This document shows, piece after piece, positions 6,033 through 9,089 of a stretch of DNA of 9,089 nt; the stretch's first letter is position 1, and each line of letters opens with the position of its first letter. This DNA is from an uncultured Collinsella sp. (GTDB lineage Bacteria > Actinomycetota > Coriobacteriia > Coriobacteriales > Coriobacteriaceae). The DNA is taken from positions 1 to 9,089 of the forward strand of contig CATZIG010000070.1 of the NCBI GenBank assembly GCA_958419975.1. The letters are read 5' to 3'. The notes beneath the pieces were generated by a model that saw nothing but the letters and a program-made list of their open reading frames with translations, had not been told where the DNA came from and did not search any database. Made by a program: the position numbers and the translations under genes.

Positions 6033-7530
6033 GGTGTCCTCCAACTTGATCGTTGCGCTCGCGCGCGGTGGCGCCGGCGGTAAAGCTTAATCCCTTGACG
6101 AGCGCGTTCTTGCCGTACTTGCCTTTCACGGCCAGGACGGCGCGTGCCAGGTCGCGCTCGCGCTCATCGGTCTCGATATCGCTGAACAGATCGATGGTGG
6201 CAAATTCCTCGGGCACAAGATTGCTAAAGCCCAGGTTGATGCGCTTGACCGGTCGTTTGGGATCGACAGTCTGCGCCCAGAGCTCATCGAAATAGCCCAT
6301 GATCTTCTTAAACGAATTGGTACGCTCGGGCAGCTTGCGCGAGGCGTTGGAGTGCGCAAAGAGCGCGGCATAGCCACCACGCGGTTTGCCACCATGCTCT
6401 CCCACAAAGATGCCATCGATTGCCTGCGCTTCGCGCACCAGGCGGCGCCGTTCGTCATCGCGCTGGACGGGCTTGGGAGCACGGGGCGCGAGCTCGGGGC
6501 CGGCGGTTGCGGTGGGTTCGATGCTCGACGTACTCGAGCGCAGGTGTCCGCATCCGTCCACATATTGTGCAGTACCGCTGGCATCAAGCCTGCGTATGTC
6601 GGCGCGCTCGCTCGCGTAGCCCACAAAGAGCGAGATGCTGTCGCAGACCACGTGCTTATCGATCAAGTCCAACACGGCGTTGTCGACCATCTCGCGCAAG
6701 ACGGTGTAGGCCTGCTCGTAGGCATAGCCCTTCGAGAGCACCTGTCCTGTGGTGGTCGAAGTTGCTTGCGGGCGATAGGCTTGGATATCGGCGATGGTTG
6801 TCGGCTCGCGTCCGAAGGCGTGGTCGATGAGATACTCGGCATTGACGCCGAGCTCGTCGTAAAGCAGGTTTTCGTCGAGCGCCGCGACGCCCATCAGATC
6901 GTAGACGCCGTATTTTTCGAGTCGTGCTGCCACGCCGGGGCCGATGCCCCAGATATCGGTGATGGGACGATGGGGCCAGATTTCCTTGCGAAAGGTCTCA
7001 TCGTCGAGTATGCCGATGCGGCTGGGTACGTGCTTGGCGGTGATATCGAGTGCAACTTTGGCCTGGAATAGGTTGGGGCCGATGCCGACCGTCGCCGTGA
7101 TGCCGGTGCGCGCCAGGACCTCGTCGCGCAACATGCAGGCGAAGCCTTCCGCGTCGGTGTGATAGAGGTCCAGATAGGGTGTCACGTCGATAAAGCACTC
7201 GTCAATTGAGTAGACGTGAACGTCTTGCGGACTGACGTATTCCAGGTAGATACCGTAGATCTGCGCCGACACCTCCATGTAGTGCTGCATGCGCGGTACG
7301 GCCTTGATGTAGTCGATGCCGTCGGGAATCTCGAATAGGCGGCAGCGGTTGTGAATACCTAAGTCCTTCATGGCCTGCGTGATGGCGAGGCAGATGGTCG
7401 TGCGTCCGCGCGATTCGTCGGCAACGACTAGGTTGGTGGTGAGCGGATCGAGCCCACGGTCGACGCACTCGACGCTGGCATAAAACGTCTTGAGGTCGAT
7501 GCAGATATAGGTGTGCTGCTCGTGCGCCAT
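6025..7530 (-). CDS. Y-family DNA polymerase (UmuC/UvrX-type lesion bypass)
   Basis: This 501-residue translesion polymerase inserts nucleotides opposite damaged bases during the SOS response. The catalytic acids are all present: Asp12 in ICIDLKTFYASVE (residues 9-21) and Asp110-Glu111 in YSIDECFID. A helix-hairpin-helix thumb (ITDIWGIGPGVAARL, 191-205) follows, then the little-finger domain and a C-terminal tail with GKYGKNALVKGLSF and RERNDQVGGHRA, typical of Gram-positive UvrX/UmuC-like members. A polar, proline- and charge-rich insertion of about 60 residues (327-385) interrupts the little finger. The ATG at 7530 is preferred over an upstream GTG (7551) because GGAGGG lies about seven bases before it. 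It is first in an operon with the YolD-like gene and is preceded by a sigma-70 promoter with SOS boxes. Gene name is left open (umuC/dinB/uvrX usage varies). Confidence 0.93.
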   Translation of the reverse strand: MAHEQHTYICIDLKTFYASVECVDRGLDPLTTNLVVADESRGRTTICLAITQAMKDLGIHNRCRLFEIPDGIDYIKAVPRMQHYMEVSAQIYGIYLEYVSPQDVHVYSIDECFIDVTPYLDLYHTDAEGFACMLRDEVLARTGITATVGIGPNLFQAKVALDITAKHVPSRIGILDDETFRKEIWPHRPITDIWGIGPGVAARLEKYGVYDLMGVAALDENLLYDELGVNAEYLIDHAFGREPTTIADIQAYRPQATSTTTGQVLSKGYAYEQAYTVLREMVDNAVLDLIDKHVVCDSISLFVGYASERADIRRLDASGTAQYVDGCGHLRSSTSSIEPTATAGPELAPRAPKPVQRDDERRRLVREAQAIDGIFVGEHGGKPRGGYAALFAHSNASRKLPERTNSFKKIMGYFDELWAQTVDPKRPVKRINLGFSNLVPEEFATIDLFSDIETDERERDLARAVLAVKGKYGKNALVKGLSFTAGATARERNDQVGGHRA

Positions 7531-7544
7531 CCGTGTCCCTCCAT

Positions 7545-7558
7545 CAAACACATGTTCT
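7545..7558 (-). promoter_or_regulatory. second, weaker SOS-box-like site
   Basis: On the - strand the site reads AGAACATGTGTTTG, which differs from the Gram-positive LexA pattern CGAAC-N4-GTTCG at two positions. It lies between the stronger box and the polymerase start, 17 bases centre to centre from the stronger box, so two LexA dimers could sit in tandem. Support is similarity and position only. Confidence 0.4.
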
Positions 7559-7561
7559 TAT

Positions 7562-7575
7562 CGAATATCTGTTCG
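7562..7575 (-). promoter_or_regulatory. SOS box (LexA operator) of the polymerase operon
   Basis: On the - strand the site reads CGAACAGATATTCG, one mismatch from the Gram-positive LexA consensus CGAACRNRYGTTCG. Flanking bases extend the symmetry to TATCGAA / TTCGATA (7559-7578). It directly follows and overlaps the -10 element, where LexA binding would block transcription until DNA damage. Confidence 0.8.
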
Positions 7576-7604
7576 ATAATACCCGCTCGTCCGGACATCG
7601 TCAA
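7576..7604 (-). promoter_or_regulatory. sigma-70 promoter of the polymerase-YolD operon
   Basis: On the - strand TTGACG (7604-7599), a 17-base spacer and TATTAT (7581-7576) match the consensus at five of six positions each with ideal spacing. The predicted start of transcription falls inside the SOS box at 7562-7575. Confidence 0.85.
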
Positions 7605-7690
7605 AACCTGTTCCTTTTTGCCAGGTATAGTCGTGCAACTGCATCGGGTTTTAACGCAGCTCTAAAGAGTGCGAAACAGCTCGGAAAACC

Positions 7691-8278
7691 TTGCTTCGTA
7701 GCATGAGCCTAACGATTGATACCGCCTATGCGCACGGAAGGGTTGTGGGAAAGATGGTCAATTATGGGTTTGGTATGCCGACGCGCTTGGTTGCGGATGG
7801 GGATGTGGCTCGCTGGTGCGGGCGATTGGTTGCCCACTACGCTGGCACCAAGGCACTGGTCGTGTTGGGCGGTGACAAGCATACGCGCGATGAGCTTGTC
7901 TCGGCGGCACTTGGTTCGCTCGCTCGAGCCCTACTCGAGCGTGTGCTTTTCCGCTGCGGCTCGTTTGAGGGCGACGGGGGAGACGAACTGGTCGACGAAG
8001 CCGTGGCCCTGGCGACCGACGAAGGCGTGGACTTTGTCCTGGCGATTGGCGATGCCGATGCTGCCGGCTTTGCGCGCGAACTCGCGCGTCGCATGGCGGC
8101 GCTCGATGCCGGCGAAGATGGTTTTGTCCCTTATGGATGCATTGTCTCGGAGGGCAAGGTGCCTGCTGTCGTGGGCACCGGCGAGGTTCCCGTTTTTGCC
8201 ATTATCGCGCCCGAACTGCTGGAGGGCATCGGGTCTCCTCTGCGTGAGTTGCTCGGTAGCGTCTGCGCCGTGGCCTAA
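7691..8278 (+). CDS. degenerate N-terminal-half iron-type alcohol dehydrogenase-like protein
   Basis: This is a short protein (195 residues at most). From about residue 22 it follows the N-terminal nucleotide-binding half of iron-containing alcohol dehydrogenases: MVNYGFGMPTRLVADGDVA, then TKALVVLGGDKHTRDEL (53-69), then DEGVDFVLAIGDADAAGFARELA (110-132). The NAD-binding loop GGGS of active enzymes is replaced by GDAD (120-123). The whole C-terminal helical domain with the metal-binding His/Asp residues is absent; the protein ends soon after VPVFAIIAPEL (166-175). It should therefore not be an active dehydrogenase. The reading frame is intact with normal codon use, so it may have a new role. 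The start is uncertain: TTG 7691 has a weak GGAA five bases upstream, ATG 7703 has none, and ATG 7754 fits the family N-terminus best. It is divergent from the polymerase operon. Confidence 0.65.
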   Translation: MLRSMSLTIDTAYAHGRVVGKMVNYGFGMPTRLVADGDVARWCGRLVAHYAGTKALVVLGGDKHTRDELVSAALGSLARALLERVLFRCGSFEGDGGDELVDEAVALATDEGVDFVLAIGDADAAGFARELARRMAALDAGEDGFVPYGCIVSEGKVPAVVGTGEVPVFAIIAPELLEGIGSPLRELLGSVCAVA

Positions 8279-8297
8279 TATTTGCCATAAAGGGATG

Positions 8298-8352
8298 GGT
8301 TATTTTTGGTTGGTAAAGCGTTTGACCTGCCAAAATAAGCCTGTCTCTTTTT
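8298..8352 (+). terminator. possible intrinsic terminator after the dehydrogenase-like gene
   Basis: GGTTATTTTTGG (8298-8309) can pair, with small bulges, with CCAAAATAAGCC (8330-8341), enclosing an inner GGTAAA/TTTGACC hairpin. A TCTCTTTTT tract ends at 8352. The outer stem is AT-rich and imperfect, so strength is uncertain. It lies about 20 bases after the stop. Confidence 0.45.
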
Positions 8353-8412
8353 GATCGGTTGCCGTTTGGGGGCCGATTGGCAACGCTCGCTGATTGTAGT
8401 CTTGACCTGCGC

Positions 8413-8418
8413 TAGAAT
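8413..8418 (+). promoter_or_regulatory. candidate -10 element of the pgi promoter
   Basis: TAGAAT is a good -10 hexamer 60 bases before the pgi start. The -35 is unclear: CTGATT (8390-8395) is at the right distance but poor. TTGACC at 8402-8407 is too close to pair with this -10 and has only weak -10 partners farther on. Confidence 0.45.
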
Positions 8419-8435
8419 AGTGGCATCTGAATGTC

Positions 8436-8459
8436 CGGGCGCATGGAGGCGTGCGCCCG
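8436..8459 (+). promoter_or_regulatory. perfect hairpin in the pgi 5' leader
   Basis: CGGGCGCA (8436-8443) and TGCGCCCG (8452-8459) form a perfect 8-base-pair GC-rich stem with loop TGGAGGCG. It ends six bases before the GAGGAGG ribosome binding site (8466-8472) and has no T run, so it is not a terminator. It may stabilise the messenger or affect translation. Confidence 0.6.
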
Positions 8460-8477
8460 TATGCTGAGGAGGACTCT

Positions 8478-9089
8478 ATGGCAACTGTTGCCGCACCTAT
8501 CGATGCTACGTCGACTGCCGCTTGGAAGGCACTCGAGGCCCATCAGGAGAAGCTCGAGGCCGAAGGTATCGACCTCAAGGCCTGGTTCGCTGCTGACGCC
8601 GACCGCGTGAACAAGCTGAGCTTTGACGCCGGTGACCTGCACTTCGATCTGTCGAAGAACCTGGTGACCGATGAGACCGTCAAGCTGCTGTGCGATCTTG
8701 CTCGCGAGGTGAAGCTCGAGGAGCGCCGCGACGCCATGTTCTCTGGCGAGCACATCAACACCACCGAGGACCGCGCTGTCCTGCACACCGCGCTGCGCCG
8801 CCCGGCAAGCGAGAAGGGCCAGCTCATCGTCGACGGCCAGGACGTCGTCGCCGACGTGCACCAGGTCCTCGATCGCATGTATGCCTTCGCCGAGCGCGTG
8901 CGCTCCGGTGAGTGGAAGGGCGTTACCGGCAAGAAGATCGAGCACCTGGTGTCCATCGGCATCGGCGGCTCCGATCTGGGCCCGGTCATGGCCTACGAGG
9001 CCCTGCGTCCCTATGCCGACGCCGGTATCGACTGCCGCTACATCTCCAACATCGATCCCAACGATCAGGCCGAGAAGCTCAAGGGCCTG
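8478..9089 (+). CDS. pgi: glucose-6-phosphate isomerase, N-terminal part (partial)
   Basis: The window ends inside this gene after 204 codons. The enzyme interconverts glucose 6-phosphate and fructose 6-phosphate in the cytoplasm, at the entry of glycolysis and gluconeogenesis. It is recognised by the conserved block FSGEHINTTEDRAVLHTALR (residues 88-107) and the phosphate-binding loop SIGIGGSDLGP (159-169), followed by YISNIDPND (188-196). The N-terminus is about as long as in the E. coli-type enzyme. The ATG at 8478 has GAGGAGG (8466-8472) five bases upstream. Codon use is strongly biased to C/G-ending codons, as expected for a highly expressed housekeeping gene and more so than in the neighbours. 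The active-site Glu and His of the C-terminal part lie beyond the window. Confidence 0.96.
   Translation, partial: MATVAAPIDATSTAAWKALEAHQEKLEAEGIDLKAWFAADADRVNKLSFDAGDLHFDLSKNLVTDETVKLLCDLAREVKLEERRDAMFSGEHINTTEDRAVLHTALRRPASEKGQLIVDGQDVVADVHQVLDRMYAFAERVRSGEWKGVTGKKIEHLVSIGIGGSDLGPVMAYEALRPYADAGIDCRYISNIDPNDQAEKLKGL

Noticed and set aside
6352..7071. Open frame of 239 codons on the + strand
   Set aside because: It is antisense to the Y-family polymerase, whose catalytic motifs are intact; it is a shadow caused by high GC content.
7626..7631. TATAGT as a -10 element for the dehydrogenase-like gene
   Set aside because: The hexamer is good, but the correctly spaced -35 position reads AAAACC, and the gene start itself is uncertain.
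8412..8945. Open frame of 177 codons on the - strand
   Set aside because: It is antisense to pgi and its leader, and pgi is unambiguous from its conserved blocks.

Overview
The window looks like a chromosomal segment from a high-GC Gram-positive gut bacterium of the Coriobacteriia, most like Collinsella. This is inferred from overall codon use and the gene mix: a DUF3793 protein beside a small flavodoxin, a sortase-type surface protein, and a YolD plus Y-family polymerase pair. No rRNA or other taxonomic marker is present, so the genus is an inference. I see no insertion sequences, CRISPR array, tRNA or prophage genes.

Layout. 1-940 (+): the end of an amino-acid-type ABC permease and its complete ATPase, closed by a strong bidirectional terminator (966-1001). 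1058-2228 (-): a two-gene unit of DUF3793 protein then short-chain flavodoxin, with a good promoter at 2267-2294. 2321-2785 (+): a divergent promoter with a CsoR-like GC-rich inverted repeat, driving a small membrane-anchored heavy-metal-associated (HMA) protein. 3058-5610 (+): an 850-residue secreted, wall-anchored protein with propeller-like repeats, a helical insertion, an acidic tandem repeat and an atypical LPRAG sorting motif. 5607-7530 (-): a Y-family DNA polymerase and a YolD-like protein, translationally coupled, under a near-consensus promoter overlapped by an SOS (LexA) box. 7691-8278 (+): a short protein that looks like a decayed N-terminal half of an iron-containing alcohol dehydrogenase. 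8478-9089 (+): the start of glucose-6-phosphate isomerase (pgi), preceded by a perfect hairpin in its leader.

How the parts fit. The segment is a series of small independent units, not one pathway. Three have readable control: DUF3793-flavodoxin (own promoter), the HMA protein (probable copper-type repression) and the polymerase operon (SOS repression). The surface-protein gene and the YolD gene converge and share the bases CTAG at their ends. The intrinsic terminator for the surface-protein transcript therefore appears to lie about 165 bases inside the opposing yolD-like gene.

I did not find a clear multi-gene novel system. The most unusual items are the alcohol-dehydrogenase-like half protein that has lost its cofactor and metal sites, the cysteine cluster in the DUF3793 protein, the TM-Cys-HMA protein with its operator, the embedded terminator, and the architecture of the large surface protein.
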